Shown: positions 8,696-17,499, numbered from the stretch's first letter. The stretch is 64,000 nt of DNA from UBA3478 sp038134285 (GCA_038134285.1 JAYPUW010000004.1:131441-195440), one strand, 5' to 3'. Notes: a model not told the origin generated them from the letters alone. A program made the numbers and translations.

Positions 8696-10090
8696 CTATT
8701 CTCCGAGTTTGTAAGTCTTAAATCCAATGCGATTTAAAGAGGCTTTGTCGATGATTCTTCTTCCGTCAAATACAAATGCCGGTTTAAGCATGAGCGTGTA
8801 GATCTTCTGGTAATCCAGTAATTTAAACTGGTCCCATTCGGTCAAAATGGCAATGGCGTGCGCTTCTTCTGCAGCCTGATAAGGATCGCTAAGCACTTTT
8901 AGATAACGTTCATTCTCTTCCTCAGTGCGTGTACCTAGTCTGTTGAGGTCAGTGAGCATTTGAACTTTACTTACCTTAGGATCGTACACATAAATTTCGG
9001 CCTGCTCTTCAATTAGGGCATCTGCAACGTATATCGCGGCAGATTCTCTAGTGTCATTAGTATCTTTCTTAAAGGCCCATCCGTAAAAGGTGATTTTTTT
9101 ACCTGAAACGGTGTTGTAGAGTGTTTGAATGATGTGATTTGCAAAGCGGCTTTTCTGATAGTTATTCATAAGAACCACTTGTTCCCAATAGGCTGCGACT
9201 TCATCTAGACCGTAACTTTTGGCAATGTAAACTAAGTTGAGGATGTCTTTTTGAAAACAAGAGCCGCCGAATCCAACGGAGGCTTTCAAAAACTTTGGTC
9301 CGATTCTACTGTCATGACCAATGGCCTTAGCCACCTCATCTACATTGGCATCGGTTTTTTCGCATAGTGCAGAAATCGAATTGATTGAAGAAACACGTTG
9401 TGCCAAGAAGGCATTGGCGACAAGCTTCGATAATTCAGAAGACCAAACATTGGTCTGAAGAATTCGCTCTTTGGGCAACCAGTGTTCATATATAGCAGAG
9501 AGAGCGTTTTTCGCAACTTTACCGCTGGGGGTATCGTCGCCTCCAATAAGTACACGATCTGCTTCAAGTAAATCGGTTATAGCCGTTCCTTCTGCTAAAA
9601 ACTCGGGATTCGATAAGATTTCGAAATGAACGCCGCTACTGGTATTTTCAAGAATATTTTTGATGGCTTGAGCCGTTCTGACGGGTAGAGTAGACTTCTC
9701 TACTACAATTTTATCGGTCTTTGAAGCTTTGGCAATGGTACGTGCAGAAAGCTCAATGTATTTTAAATCGGCTGCTTGCCCTCTGCCTTTACCGAAGGTT
9801 TTAGTTGGTGTATTCACTGAGATAAAAATCATGTCAGCTTCTTCTATAGCTCCTTCAACATCAGTAGAGAAAAAGAGGTTTTTATCTCGAGTTTTTCCCA
9901 CGAGTTCAGCTAACCCAGGCTCATAAACAGGTAATTGCTCTAAGTCACTATCGTTCCAGCGCGCTATACGCTCTGGATTAATGTCTACAACGGTAACTTT
10001 TATTTCGGGGCATTTGTGGGCTATAACGGTCATCGTTGGGCCGCCAACGTATCCGGCGCCGATGCAGCATATGTTCTTAACTTCTTTCAT
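8696..10090 (-). CDS. UDP-glucose 6-dehydrogenase
   Basis: A 464-residue UDP-glucose/GDP-mannose dehydrogenase family protein. The N-terminal NAD domain has GAGYVGGPT, the middle domain carries the catalytic Cys in GFGGSCFQKD, and the C-terminal UDP-binding domain has GWAFKKDTNDTRESAA. It oxidises UDP-glucose to UDP-glucuronate using two NAD. The ATG at 10090 gives MKEVKNICCIGAGYVGG as in homologues; an in-frame ATG at 10108 would add only six residues (MLQITL) and is less likely. It forms a two-gene operon with the epimerase that follows by two bases. The 167 bases upstream hold no clear -7 box. Confidence 0.93.
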   Translation of the reverse strand: MKEVKNICCIGAGYVGGPTMTVIAHKCPEIKVTVVDINPERIARWNDSDLEQLPVYEPGLAELVGKTRDKNLFFSTDVEGAIEEADMIFISVNTPTKTFGKGRGQAADLKYIELSARTIAKASKTDKIVVEKSTLPVRTAQAIKNILENTSSGVHFEILSNPEFLAEGTAITDLLEADRVLIGGDDTPSGKVAKNALSAIYEHWLPKERILQTNVWSSELSKLVANAFLAQRVSSINSISALCEKTDANVDEVAKAIGHDSRIGPKFLKASVGFGGSCFQKDILNLVYIAKSYGLDEVAAYWEQVVLMNNYQKSRFANHIIQTLYNTVSGKKITFYGWAFKKDTNDTRESAAIYVADALIEEQAEIYVYDPKVSKVQMLTDLNRLGTRTEEENERYLKVLSDPYQAAEEAHAIAILTEWDQFKLLDYQKIYTLMLKPAFVFDGRRIIDKASLNRIGFKTYKLGE

Positions 10091-10275
10091 TAGGGTTATT
10101 TGAAGCATAAAAATTACTTAAAAAATAATGACCGTTGAGTAGTATTAATTTTAAAGCCTTATATTAAATACTAAGGTTTGAATTTAGTTTTTTGTCTCCT
10201 TGATAGTAGCTAATTGGATGTTAAAAGTGAGTCGTTTTCTTTGTTCATGCGTAGGCTATCAAAGGTTCTGAAGGA

Positions 10276-11646
10276 TTATTTTCCTATACAGAAACTCGAA
10301 AAGATGGATCCTAATATATCTTCGTTTGTCACAACCCCTGTGATTTCTCCGAGGTGGTGAATGATGCTCCTTAAGGGAATGGCAAGCAGATCTTGGCTCG
10401 CCACGTTTTCTAATTCGTCCTCTAACGTATGGATTTCATTCAATGCAGCTTGAAGCGATTGAAAATGTCTGCTATTGGTTAATATGGTAGCGTCACCAGA
10501 GGTTGTGCCCTCTAATATCCGTGTCGATATTCGTTCTTTTAAAACCTCAATGTTTTGGCCTTTTTTAGCGGAAATTTCAATACGCTCGTATCGACTCAAG
10601 GCTGAAAAATCTATGTCTTTAGAGAGGTCACTTTTATTTAAAACAATTAAGGTGCGTTCTGGGGTTAAGATTTCAGGTTCGAGCGTCAGGGCCTCGATGT
10701 TGGGATCCGACGCATCGATCACATAAACGATTAAATGGGCTTTTTGGGCACGTTCAATACTGCGCTCTATTCCCATCTTTTCTATTTGGTTTAAGGTACT
10801 GCGTATTCCCGCTGTATCGATGAGCCTGAAACGGATTCCATTAAAGGTTAAGAAATCTTCAACGGTATCTCTAGTGGTACCGGCCTCGTCACTCACTAAT
10901 GCCCGTTCTTCGTTTAATAATGTATTGAGTAAAGTAGATTTTCCGGCATTAGGAGCACCTATGATAGCGATTGGAATACCTTGTTTAATGACATTGCCTA
11001 AAGTGAATGAATCGAGCAGCTGTTTGATATTTTCTTTTAATGTTTTAAGAAGTTCTTTTAAGCTCGAATAGTCAGCAAACTCGACGTCTTCTCCAGAAAA
11101 ATCAAGTTCTAACTCAATCATTGACGCAAAGTGAATAAGTTGCGCTCTTATGTTGCTCAAGCTAGTTGCGAATCCACCGCGCATTTGTTCTATGGCGATC
11201 CGGTGTTCAGTCGCGCTTTCAGATGCGATTAGATCTGCAACCGCCTCGGCCTCAGAAAGCTTCATTTTGCCATTTTTAAAGGCTCTGAAGGTGAATTCTC
11301 CGGGTTGAGCAACGCGGCAGGTCTTTGTGGCAACGAATAGATTCAGAATCTGCTGTTGAATGAAGATAGATCCGTGGCAAGCAATTTCCACAACATTTTC
11401 TCCAGTATAAGATCGGGGAGATCTAAATACACTAACCAAGACCTCGTCAACAATTCTATGCTTATCGTAAAGATCCCCCAAATGAATGCTATGTGATGAT
11501 ACTTCGGTGAGCGGGGTCCCAGAACGCGGCTTAAAATATTGATTTACAAGGGTGATGGCATCATTACCTGAAATTCGTATAACCGCTATAGCACCCACAC
11601 CTTGCGCTGTGGCTAAAGCAATGATGGTATCTTGAACACCATTCAT
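10276..11646 (-). CDS. mnmE: MnmE (TrmE), tRNA modification GTPase
   Basis: A 456-residue protein with the N-terminal formyl-THF-binding domain (TIIALATAQGVGAIAVIRISG), a helical domain and an inserted G domain (Walker A GAPNAGKST, switch DTAG, NKSD). The invariant C-terminal FCIGK has Cys453 of the catalytic C(I/L/V)GK motif. With MnmG it makes the 5-carboxymethylaminomethyl modification of U34 in several tRNAs. Its start is 10 bases after dnaN's stop, so they are probably cotranscribed from the dnaN promoter. Full length. Confidence 0.96.
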   Translation of the reverse strand: MNGVQDTIIALATAQGVGAIAVIRISGNDAITLVNQYFKPRSGTPLTEVSSHSIHLGDLYDKHRIVDEVLVSVFRSPRSYTGENVVEIACHGSIFIQQQILNLFVATKTCRVAQPGEFTFRAFKNGKMKLSEAEAVADLIASESATEHRIAIEQMRGGFATSLSNIRAQLIHFASMIELELDFSGEDVEFADYSSLKELLKTLKENIKQLLDSFTLGNVIKQGIPIAIIGAPNAGKSTLLNTLLNEERALVSDEAGTTRDTVEDFLTFNGIRFRLIDTAGIRSTLNQIEKMGIERSIERAQKAHLIVYVIDASDPNIEALTLEPEILTPERTLIVLNKSDLSKDIDFSALSRYERIEISAKKGQNIEVLKERISTRILEGTTSGDATILTNSRHFQSLQAALNEIHTLEDELENVASQDLLAIPLRSIIHHLGEITGVVTNEDILGSIFSSFCIGK

Positions 11647-11656
11647 TTAAAACGTC

Positions 11657-12775
11657 CTAGGCGCTGAGCATTACAGGCATCACAAGCATTGTGATTTGTT
11701 CACCAATATCTAGATGATCTAATGGTGTCAATAATCCTGCGCGGTTTGGGAGGCTCATGGAAAGTTGCACTTCTTCGCAGTCTAAAGCGTTCAGCATTTC
11801 GCTCAGGAACCTAGAATTGAATCCGATTTGAAGATCATCTCCTTGATAGGTACAATTCAAGCGTTCATCCGCCTTGTTGCTGTAGTCAACATCCTCTGCA
11901 GAAATTTGGATTTCTGCTCCTGCCATTTTGAGTCGGATTTGATGGGTAGTGCGATTAGAGAAAATAGAAACTCTACGCACAGAACTCAAGAATTGGGCTC
12001 TTGAAACGCTAAGAATGTTTGGATTCTCTTTAGGAATTACCGCTTCATAATTCGGGTACTTTCCGTCGATGAGACGACTAATGATTTCGATATTTTCAAA
12101 AGCGAAGCTTGCGTTAGTCTCATTATAGGTTAATGAGACCTCTGCTTCACTACCTGCTAAAATTCCCTTGAGAAGGTTTAGCGGTTTTTTAGGCATAATA
12201 AATTCCGCTTGAGCTGAAGCCTGAATATCAGATCTCTCGTATTTCACCAATTTATGCGCATCTGTGGCTACAAAAGTGACACCGGTAGGAGTGCACTGAA
12301 AGAAAACACCGCTCATCACTGGCCTTAAATCGTCATTTCCGGCTGCAAATAGTGTCTTGCTAATCGCTGTTGCAAGAATGTCGCCTTGAAGTATTAGAGA
12401 AGAGGAAGCATCTAAAGCAATAGGCTTTGGAAAATCCTCTCCAGAAACACTGGCTAATGCATACTTACCGTTAGAAGCGCTAATTTCAACCGTACCGTTG
12501 TCTTCTAAAACAAAGGTTAGAGGCTGCTCTGGAAAAGTTTTTAGCATATCTAAGAGAAGTTTCGCAGGAAGTGCTATCACTCCCTTATCAGTAGAATTTA
12601 CCTCTATATTGGCTGATATAGTCGTCTCTAAATCTGAGGCGATTAAACGCAGCTGATTTTCACTTAAATCAAAAAGAACGTGATCTAAAATCGGTAAAGT
12701 GTTATTGGTTGCAATAACGCCTCCAAGAATCTGGAGGTACTCTTTTAAGTAGGTACTAGAAACTATAAACTTCAT
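11657..12775 (-). CDS. dnaN: DnaN, DNA polymerase III beta sliding clamp
   Basis: A 372-residue protein with the three repeated clamp domains (about 1-120, 128-245, 246-372) and the typical start MKFIVSSTYLKEYLQILGGVI. It has the clamp C-terminal end LVMPVMLSA (ends M-P-M-R/L in the family). It forms a dimeric ring holding Pol III on DNA. It is not next to dnaA or recF here, so no replication origin is implied. A -7 box lies only four bases before the start codon, predicting an mRNA with almost no leader. mnmE follows by 10 bases. Confidence 0.96.
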   Translation of the reverse strand: MKFIVSSTYLKEYLQILGGVIATNNTLPILDHVLFDLSENQLRLIASDLETTISANIEVNSTDKGVIALPAKLLLDMLKTFPEQPLTFVLEDNGTVEISASNGKYALASVSGEDFPKPIALDASSSLILQGDILATAISKTLFAAGNDDLRPVMSGVFFQCTPTGVTFVATDAHKLVKYERSDIQASAQAEFIMPKKPLNLLKGILAGSEAEVSLTYNETNASFAFENIEIISRLIDGKYPNYEAVIPKENPNILSVSRAQFLSSVRRVSIFSNRTTHQIRLKMAGAEIQISAEDVDYSNKADERLNCTYQGDDLQIGFNSRFLSEMLNALDCEEVQLSMSLPNRAGLLTPLDHLDIGEQITMLVMPVMLSA

Positions 12776-12779
12776 AACA

Positions 12780-12787
12780 CAAATATA
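12780..12787 (-). promoter_or_regulatory. -7 promoter element for dnaN
   Basis: On the minus strand this reads TATATTTG, an exact TAnnTTTG match, with only TGTT between it and the dnaN ATG. Transcription would start at or within a few bases of the start codon. No clear -33 TTG was seen. Confidence 0.6.
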
Positions 12788-12811
12788 TCCTAATTTGGTT
12801 CTTTTTTTCTG

Positions 12812-13657
12812 CTACTTAGAATCAGTTATAAACAAGAGGTCAACACGCGTGCCTAGCTCAAGACCTAATAGTGAAACTACTGATCCAGTTACTTGAGGAA
12901 CAGATCCATAAACAGATAGTTGTAAATGATTACTTGAATTAAAAAGAGCCAATAATTTACCTTCTGCAGCATTTCTTTTCTTGGTGGATTTGATCAATGT
13001 GGCAGCAAAAGACTGGAAGCTGTTTTCAATTCCTTGTATCGAGTGGTTTCGAGCCTTAATCACAATTGGTCGGCCATTGCGACGGGCCTCTACATTTTCT
13101 TTTTTGATATTAGTGACTGCATTACCGAAATGATCGATATAGATCACTTCTCCTTCAATGCGACTCGCGTTTTCAGAAAGTCGTGGTTGACGAGGCTGAA
13201 GTTGAATAATTTCATCAGTTTCACTGCCCAGAACAGTTAATGCTCCCTGATTAGAGAGGTGTGCTGCTGCTCGCGTTAGTACGTCTAGTTCGTGAAACCC
13301 TGAGAGGGGCTTATAGGCTTCAATAATTCTAATTTCTTCAATGGCCTCTGAAGAGACGATTTCAGGAATGATTCCATTATCTGGTGCAATGAGAAAGCGC
13401 TTATGGGCAACAACCACAATAAATCGATTTATTGGGATTAGGGTGTTGTTTAAGGCAATAAGGTGTACGCTTCCCTCTGCGAAATCTAAATAGGTAGAAC
13501 GGACTAAATAAGCAGCGGCCGTTATGTTAAAGTGGTCCACCTCATTAGAGATATCAACAACCGTACTCTCAGGAGCGTATTTTAGTAGAGCTGCTTTGAT
13601 TCGGGCGACGTAATGATCTTTGATTCCAAAGTCTGAGGTGAGAGTAATGACGCCCAT
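12812..13657 (-). CDS. SAM hydrolase (SAM hydroxide adenosyltransferase) family protein, DUF62
   Basis: A 281-residue protein of the fluorinase/chlorinase superfamily with the characteristic N-terminal ITLTSDFGIKDHYVARIKA and the middle APDNGIIPEI motif. A second small beta domain includes GEVIYIDHFGNAVTNI. Ordinary members split S-adenosylmethionine with hydroxide to adenosine and methionine; halogenase members need a special active-site loop that I cannot assign here, so hydrolase is the safer call. It is 36 bases upstream of dnaN, which has its own -7 box, and it is divergent from phoH. Confidence 0.85.
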   Translation of the reverse strand: MGVITLTSDFGIKDHYVARIKAALLKYAPESTVVDISNEVDHFNITAAAYLVRSTYLDFAEGSVHLIALNNTLIPINRFIVVVAHKRFLIAPDNGIIPEIVSSEAIEEIRIIEAYKPLSGFHELDVLTRAAAHLSNQGALTVLGSETDEIIQLQPRQPRLSENASRIEGEVIYIDHFGNAVTNIKKENVEARRNGRPIVIKARNHSIQGIENSFQSFAATLIKSTKKRNAAEGKLLALFNSSNHLQLSVYGSVPQVTGSVVSLLGLELGTRVDLLFITDSK

Positions 13658-13700
13658 TCAATTGTTGATACTTTTGTCCATGGCCAAGAGGTATTTTGGC

Positions 13701-13708
13701 TATGTTTG
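13701..13708 (+). promoter_or_regulatory. -7 promoter element for phoH
   Basis: TATGTTTG matches TAnnTTTG exactly, 29 bases before the TTG start of the PhoH gene. A TTTG at 13673-13676 could be a -33 element, but its 24-base spacing is longer than usual. Confidence 0.5.
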
Positions 13709-13737
13709 TTTGAAGGTAAAATTAGTGAAAAGATATT

Positions 13738-14700
13738 TTGAAAGAACTTCTTATTGAGCTGACTGATATTAGTGCGCAAGACTTTTTTGGTCTAGAGAAT
13801 GAAACGGTAAGTCTTTTAAAGAAATACTATCCCAAACTCAAAATAGTAGCACGAGGCAATAAGCTTAAAGCTTATGGTGACAAGGAAGAGCTCGAAGCAT
13901 TTGATGCTCACTTTGATCAACTGACATCGCATTTTGCCAAATACAATAAACTTGACGAGAATAATATTGAACGCATCCTCAATGGTGAAAACAATGGCAA
14001 TGATGGTGATGCATTTAGTAAATCTGTAGACGATTTGATTTTGGTGCATGGGGTAAGCGGACGCAAGATTAAAGCGCAGACCCTAAATCAGAAGCGATTA
14101 GTCGAAGCAGTACTTAAAAACGATATGGTTTTTGCCATTGGCCCTGCAGGTACTGGTAAGACCTATACAGGAGTGGCTATGGCAGTAAGGGCACTCAAGG
14201 AAAAGCAAGTAAGACGCATCATATTAACTCGTCCTGCGGTAGAAGCTGGAGAAAACTTAGGTTTTTTGCCAGGCGACCTGAAAGAGAAGTTGGACCCTTA
14301 TATGCAACCGCTATATGATGCATTGCGTGACATGATACCTCCTGAGAAATTACAGAATTACATAGAAACAGGGGTAATTCAGATTGCTCCTATGGCGTTT
14401 ATGCGTGGTCGTACCCTTGACGATGCCTTTGTAATTTTGGATGAGGCGCAGAACACAACCCATGCGCAGATGAAGATGTTCTTGACGCGTATGGGCAAAA
14501 ATGCCAAGTTCTTACTCACGGGAGATCCTGGACAAATTGACTTGCCAAGGAGAGTGATTTCAGGATTGAAAGAAGCACTATTGGTGCTTAATAAGATTGA
14601 TGGGATTTCGATTATATACCTCGACGATAAAGATGTTATACGCCATCGACTTGTGAAGAAAGTAATCGATGCTTATAAGAATATTGAGCATCAAAACTGA
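13738..14700 (+). CDS. PhoH family ATPase (PhoH2/YbeZ-like)
   Basis: A 320-residue protein with an N-terminal KH-like region (about 1-85) and a P-loop ATPase domain: Walker A GPAGTGKT at 135-142, Walker B VILDEAQN, and LTGDPGQID. YbeZ/PhoH proteins are ATPases linked to rRNA maturation with the endonuclease YbeY; the cellular role is not fully settled. The start is TTG: homologues begin M(N/K)ELxIEL, and translation from TTG 13738 gives that reading, with no in-frame ATG or GTG nearby. purC follows by six bases, so the two form an operon. Confidence 0.9.
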   Translation: MKELLIELTDISAQDFFGLENETVSLLKKYYPKLKIVARGNKLKAYGDKEELEAFDAHFDQLTSHFAKYNKLDENNIERILNGENNGNDGDAFSKSVDDLILVHGVSGRKIKAQTLNQKRLVEAVLKNDMVFAIGPAGTGKTYTGVAMAVRALKEKQVRRIILTRPAVEAGENLGFLPGDLKEKLDPYMQPLYDALRDMIPPEKLQNYIETGVIQIAPMAFMRGRTLDDAFVILDEAQNTTHAQMKMFLTRMGKNAKFLLTGDPGQIDLPRRVISGLKEALLVLNKIDGISIIYLDDKDVIRHRLVKKVIDAYKNIEHQN

Positions 14701-14706
14701 AGATTT

Positions 14707-15666
14707 ATGAAGGCTGTTAATACCCTAATGCATACTGATTTTTCATTTAAAGCTCAGCAATCAGTTTACCGCGGCAAGGTTAGGGAAGTTTATACACTCG
14801 AAAACAATATACTCGTAATGGTTGCTACAGACCGTTTATCTGCTTTTGATGTCGTTATGCCTAAGGGTATTCCTTACAAAGGACAGATTCTTAATCAGAT
14901 TGCGACAAAGATGCTCCGTAATACCTCGGATAGTGTTCCCAATTGGCTCATCGCGTCACCCCATCCGAACGTAGCCATCGGAAAGGCTTGTAAACCAGTG
15001 AAAATTGAAATGGTGATTCGTGGCTATTTAGCCGGTCATGCGGCACGAGAATATGCCGCAGGTAAGCGCAGCTTATGTGGGGTAGAAATGCCAAATGGGA
15101 TGCGTGAGAACGATGCATTTGAAAGGCCAATCATCACTCCGGCTACTAAGGCTGAGCAAGGGGAGCATGACGAAGATATTTCTGTAGAAGGTATATTAGA
15201 ACGCGGCTTAGTATCTGAGGATGATTACCACACTCTTGAACGCTACACACGACTTCTTTTTGAAAAAGGGAGTGCCCTTGCAAAAGAAGCAGGTTTGATT
15301 TTAGTCGATACTAAGTATGAATTCGGACGCACATTTGATGGAGAGCTTGTGCTAATTGATGAAGTGCATACACCTGATTCTTCGCGTTATTTTTATGCAG
15401 ATACCTATGAAGAACTTCAGCGTAAGGGGGAGCCTCAAAAACAACTTTCAAAAGAATTTGTGCGCAGATGGCTGATTGAACAAGGTTTTCAGGGTAAGCC
15501 AGGGCAAACGGTTCCGGAGATGTCTGATAGCTACATCGAAGGAGTTTCGAATAGGTACATAGAATTGTACGAGGCAATACTTCAAGAAAGCTTTGATAAG
15601 GCAGACACCTCTGACATTCATCACAGGATTGAGAAAAATGTGAATGAATTTTTATCCACCTACTAG
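14707..15666 (+). CDS. purC: PurC, phosphoribosylaminoimidazole-succinocarboxamide synthase
   Basis: A 319-residue SAICAR synthetase with the family motifs YRGKVREVY, ATDRLSAFDVVMP and VIRGYLAGHAAREY, and a C-terminal SKEFVRRWL. It adds aspartate to CAIR in purine synthesis using ATP. It is the longer (about 300-320 residue) form common in Bacteroidota. An internal ATG eight codons in (MHTDFSF) is an alternative start. It lies six bases after phoH. No hairpin terminator was found directly after it; the next 98 bases are AT-rich and lead into the cold-shock gene. Confidence 0.95.
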   Translation: MKAVNTLMHTDFSFKAQQSVYRGKVREVYTLENNILVMVATDRLSAFDVVMPKGIPYKGQILNQIATKMLRNTSDSVPNWLIASPHPNVAIGKACKPVKIEMVIRGYLAGHAAREYAAGKRSLCGVEMPNGMRENDAFERPIITPATKAEQGEHDEDISVEGILERGLVSEDDYHTLERYTRLLFEKGSALAKEAGLILVDTKYEFGRTFDGELVLIDEVHTPDSSRYFYADTYEELQRKGEPQKQLSKEFVRRWLIEQGFQGKPGQTVPEMSDSYIEGVSNRYIELYEAILQESFDKADTSDIHHRIEKNVNEFLSTY

Positions 15667-15764
15667 TCTCTTCTTCAACTACAGGAATTTATTTTTTAGG
15701 TTTTTCTGACGAATCTCATTAATTCTCAGATAAATAGCTTTCTTTTGCAGTAGATTTTTAAATT

Positions 15765-15956
15765 ATGAATGGTACAGTAAAATTTTTCAATGAAACCAAA
15801 GGTTTTGGTTTTATCACTAACGATGAAACTGGCGAAGACGTTTTCGTTCACGTAACTGCCTTAAAAGGCCTAACTATTAAAGAAGGGGACGCTGTTTCTT
15901 ACAGTGAAGAGCAAGGTAAAAAAGGTCTTCAAGCTGCGAATATAGAAATGCTATAA
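15765..15956 (+). CDS. CspA-family cold-shock protein
   Basis: A 63-residue single cold-shock domain with RNP1 KGFGFIT and RNP2 VFVHV, spanning MNGTVKFFNETKGFGFI to the C-terminus AANIEML. It binds single-stranded RNA or DNA and acts as an RNA chaperone. It is monocistronic: about 98 bases of AT-rich upstream sequence with an imperfect -7-like TAGCTTTC, and a strong terminator hairpin 25 bases after the stop. Whether it is cold-induced cannot be told from sequence. Confidence 0.93.
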   Translation: MNGTVKFFNETKGFGFITNDETGEDVFVHVTALKGLTIKEGDAVSYSEEQGKKGLQAANIEML

Positions 15957-15980
15957 ACGACTAATGTATATTTGCTTAAC

Positions 15981-16011
15981 AAAAGGCAGCCCGCGACGGG
16001 TTGCCTTTTTT
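15981..16011 (+). terminator. Rho-independent terminator of the cold-shock gene
   Basis: Stem GGCAGCCCG / CGGGTTGCC (nine pairs including one G-U) with loop CGA, preceded by AAAA and followed by TTTTTTT. A strong terminator 25 bases after the csp stop codon. Confidence 0.9.
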
Positions 16012-16041
16012 GTTTCATGCGTGATGCGCACTGCTAGCCGC

Positions 16042-16094
16042 TTTTTTATTTACAGAAAGATTCGAGCAAGCTCAACCTTTCTGTAAATAAAAAA
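16042..16094. repeat. Long perfect inverted repeat (18-bp arms)
   Basis: The left arm at 16042-16059 (TTTTTTATTTACAGAAAG) is the exact reverse complement of the right arm at 16077-16094, with a 17-base spacer. It lies between the csp terminator and the tRNA-Met gene, in the 340-base non-coding gap 15957-16296. It could fold as a hairpin in either direction. Function unknown; it is additional to the terminators on each side. Confidence 0.85.
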
Positions 16095-16095
16095 T

Positions 16096-16118
16096 CACAT
16101 TGTTCTTCGAACAAAGTG
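16096..16118 (-). terminator. Probable terminator of tRNA-Met
   Basis: On the minus strand the sequence CACTTTGTTC-GAA-GAACAATGTG forms a stem with one T-T mismatch, followed after AT by TTTTTTATTT. It lies 14 bases beyond the 3' end of the minus-strand tRNA. The T-run is also part of the long inverted repeat. Confidence 0.6.
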
Positions 16119-16131
16119 GTTGCTTTTGTTG

Positions 16132-16205
16132 TAGCGAGGGGGGGAATTGAACCCCCGACCTCAGGGTTATGAATCCTGCGCTCTAACCGCCTGAGCTACC
16201 TCGCC
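16132..16205 (-). tRNA. tRNA-Met (anticodon CAT)
   Basis: A 74-base cloverleaf on the minus strand: acceptor GGCGAGG / CCTCGCT (first pair G-U), D-arm GCTC...GAGC, anticodon loop TTCATAA giving CAT, and T-arm GGGGG-TTCAATT-CCCCC. It lacks the pairing features of an initiator (no C1-A72 mismatch), so it is elongator Met or less likely the lysidine-modified Ile tRNA. CCA is not encoded. The base pair closing the anticodon loop (31-39) is A-C. Confidence 0.93.
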
Positions 16206-16296
16206 TAACAGTTTCTAAACTGGCGGCAAATATAAAGAGTAATTTTTTTTAATCTCTACTTTTTGGTTAATTTGCTCAAATGCCTAATGCTAATTT

Positions 16297-16683
16297 ATGA
16301 GCGCTAAGACGAAGTTTGAGATGGAATTTGTTTTTCAGGCATCTCCTCAACTTTTATATCAATATATTTCCACAGCCTCAGGTCTCTCTGAATGGTACGC
16401 TGATAACGTGAATTCGCGAAGCGAGAAGTTTACCTTCATTTGGGATGAAAATGAAGAAGAGGCCATATTGCTTAAAAAGAAGTCTGATCAATACGTGCGC
16501 TTTCAATGGAGTCATGCAGATAGTCCAGAGGAGTATTTCGAATTGCGCATTGTCGTCGATGAGATTACTAAGGACGTATCTCTCTTTGTGACAGACTTTG
16601 CCGAGGAGGATGAAGTAGAAGAGACCCAAATGCTTTGGGAAAATCAAATTGATGATCTTAAGCACGTATTAGGTTCTGCATAA
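16297..16683 (+). CDS. START-like (AHSA1/SRPBCC fold) domain protein
   Basis: A 128-residue acidic soluble protein with the START/Bet-v1-like pattern: beta-strand EFVFQASPQLLYQYI, then STASGLSEWYADNV, and a C-terminal helix ending in WENQIDDLKHVLGSA. Flavobacteriia encode close homologues annotated 'START-like domain-containing protein'. No ligand or enzymatic activity is known. It is followed by the class IV aminotransferase-like gene after 15 bases, a neighbourhood that is usual in these bacteria and suggests cotranscription. Confidence 0.8.
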   Translation: MSAKTKFEMEFVFQASPQLLYQYISTASGLSEWYADNVNSRSEKFTFIWDENEEEAILLKKKSDQYVRFQWSHADSPEEYFELRIVVDEITKDVSLFVTDFAEEDEVEETQMLWENQIDDLKHVLGSA

Positions 16684-16698
16684 AACTTCTTATCCCTT

Positions 16699-17499
16699 AT
16701 GGTGCTAAATGTAAATGGGATCTTGATTTCTGAATCAGATCCTTACTTTTCTTTTTCACAGTTTATTTCCAATTCTTCAGTAGCTGTAGAAGAAAGACTT
16801 TTTTTCGATTCAGGACAGTGCAAGGATTTCGAACGCCATTACTTTGGCATTATGACTTCTATGCGCATTTATAAGCGGCGCATTCCAATGGAGTACACCC
16901 CAGAATTTATTGAAGTAGAAATCAAAAAGACCATAGTGGCAAATGAAATTACTGGAAAGGTTCTCGTTCATTTTTACGCTACCCTTTCTGAAAATCAAAC
17001 CCCTTTATTTCTAGTGGCTTTAGAACCTTTGAAAGCTAATCATTGGACAATAAAGTCCATGAAAGAACTCGATCTCTTTAAAGAATTTTATTGGTCTGAT
17101 GATTTTTTGAATGGGGTGAAAACACCTTCTTCGCCAATCCATAGTGTGGCTCGGGCGTATTGCAATGATCACGGATACCAAGACTGTCTTATTCTTAATG
17201 CTCGTAAGGAGGTAGTGATGACCTTGGGCGGTTATGTGTTTCTGCGCTTTGGTAATACGCTTAAAACCCCTTCCGAAAAATCAGGGGTGTATCAAGAGAC
17301 CTTAAGACGGAATTTTATTGAATCGATTAAAGAGATAGAAGCTTACACCCTAGAAGAAACTGAAATAAACCCCTTTGATGTGCAGCGAGCAGAAGAGTTG
17401 ATCATTATAAGTGCTGACAAAGGGTTGATAGGGGTTGAGCGTTTCAGAAAAACAACCTATTTACATAAAGCAATAAATGCTATCGCTGGTGTACTTTAA
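16699..17499 (+). CDS. Degenerate class IV aminotransferase-like protein
   Basis: A 266-residue protein with the fold-type IV PLP aminotransferase layout (BCAT/D-AAT/PabC). The PLP lysine is probably K141 in GVKTPSS, and the second half keeps LILNARKEVV and GNTLKTPS. Two usual signatures are altered. The N-terminal RGxxxGDxxFET segment is replaced by ISNSSVAVEERLF, and the glutamate of the VxE motif, 33-34 residues after the lysine, is M174 (VVMTLGGYVF). Typical members transaminate branched-chain or D-amino acids or form p-aminobenzoate; activity here is doubtful. The frame is intact and full length, so it is not an obvious pseudogene. Confidence 0.8.
   Translation: MVLNVNGILISESDPYFSFSQFISNSSVAVEERLFFDSGQCKDFERHYFGIMTSMRIYKRRIPMEYTPEFIEVEIKKTIVANEITGKVLVHFYATLSENQTPLFLVALEPLKANHWTIKSMKELDLFKEFYWSDDFLNGVKTPSSPIHSVARAYCNDHGYQDCLILNARKEVVMTLGGYVFLRFGNTLKTPSEKSGVYQETLRRNFIESIKEIEAYTLEETEINPFDVQRAEELIIISADKGLIGVERFRKTTYLHKAINAIAGVL

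Noticed and set aside
11657..12775. Possible replication origin because of dnaN
   Set aside because: No dnaA, recF, or clustered DnaA boxes nearby; dnaN is away from the origin here. The single TTATCCACC near 15654 lies inside purC and stands alone.
12812..13657. Possible SAM-dependent chlorinase or fluorinase
   Set aside because: Family fold is present but the halide-specific loop cannot be identified by eye; the hydrolase assignment is the safer one.
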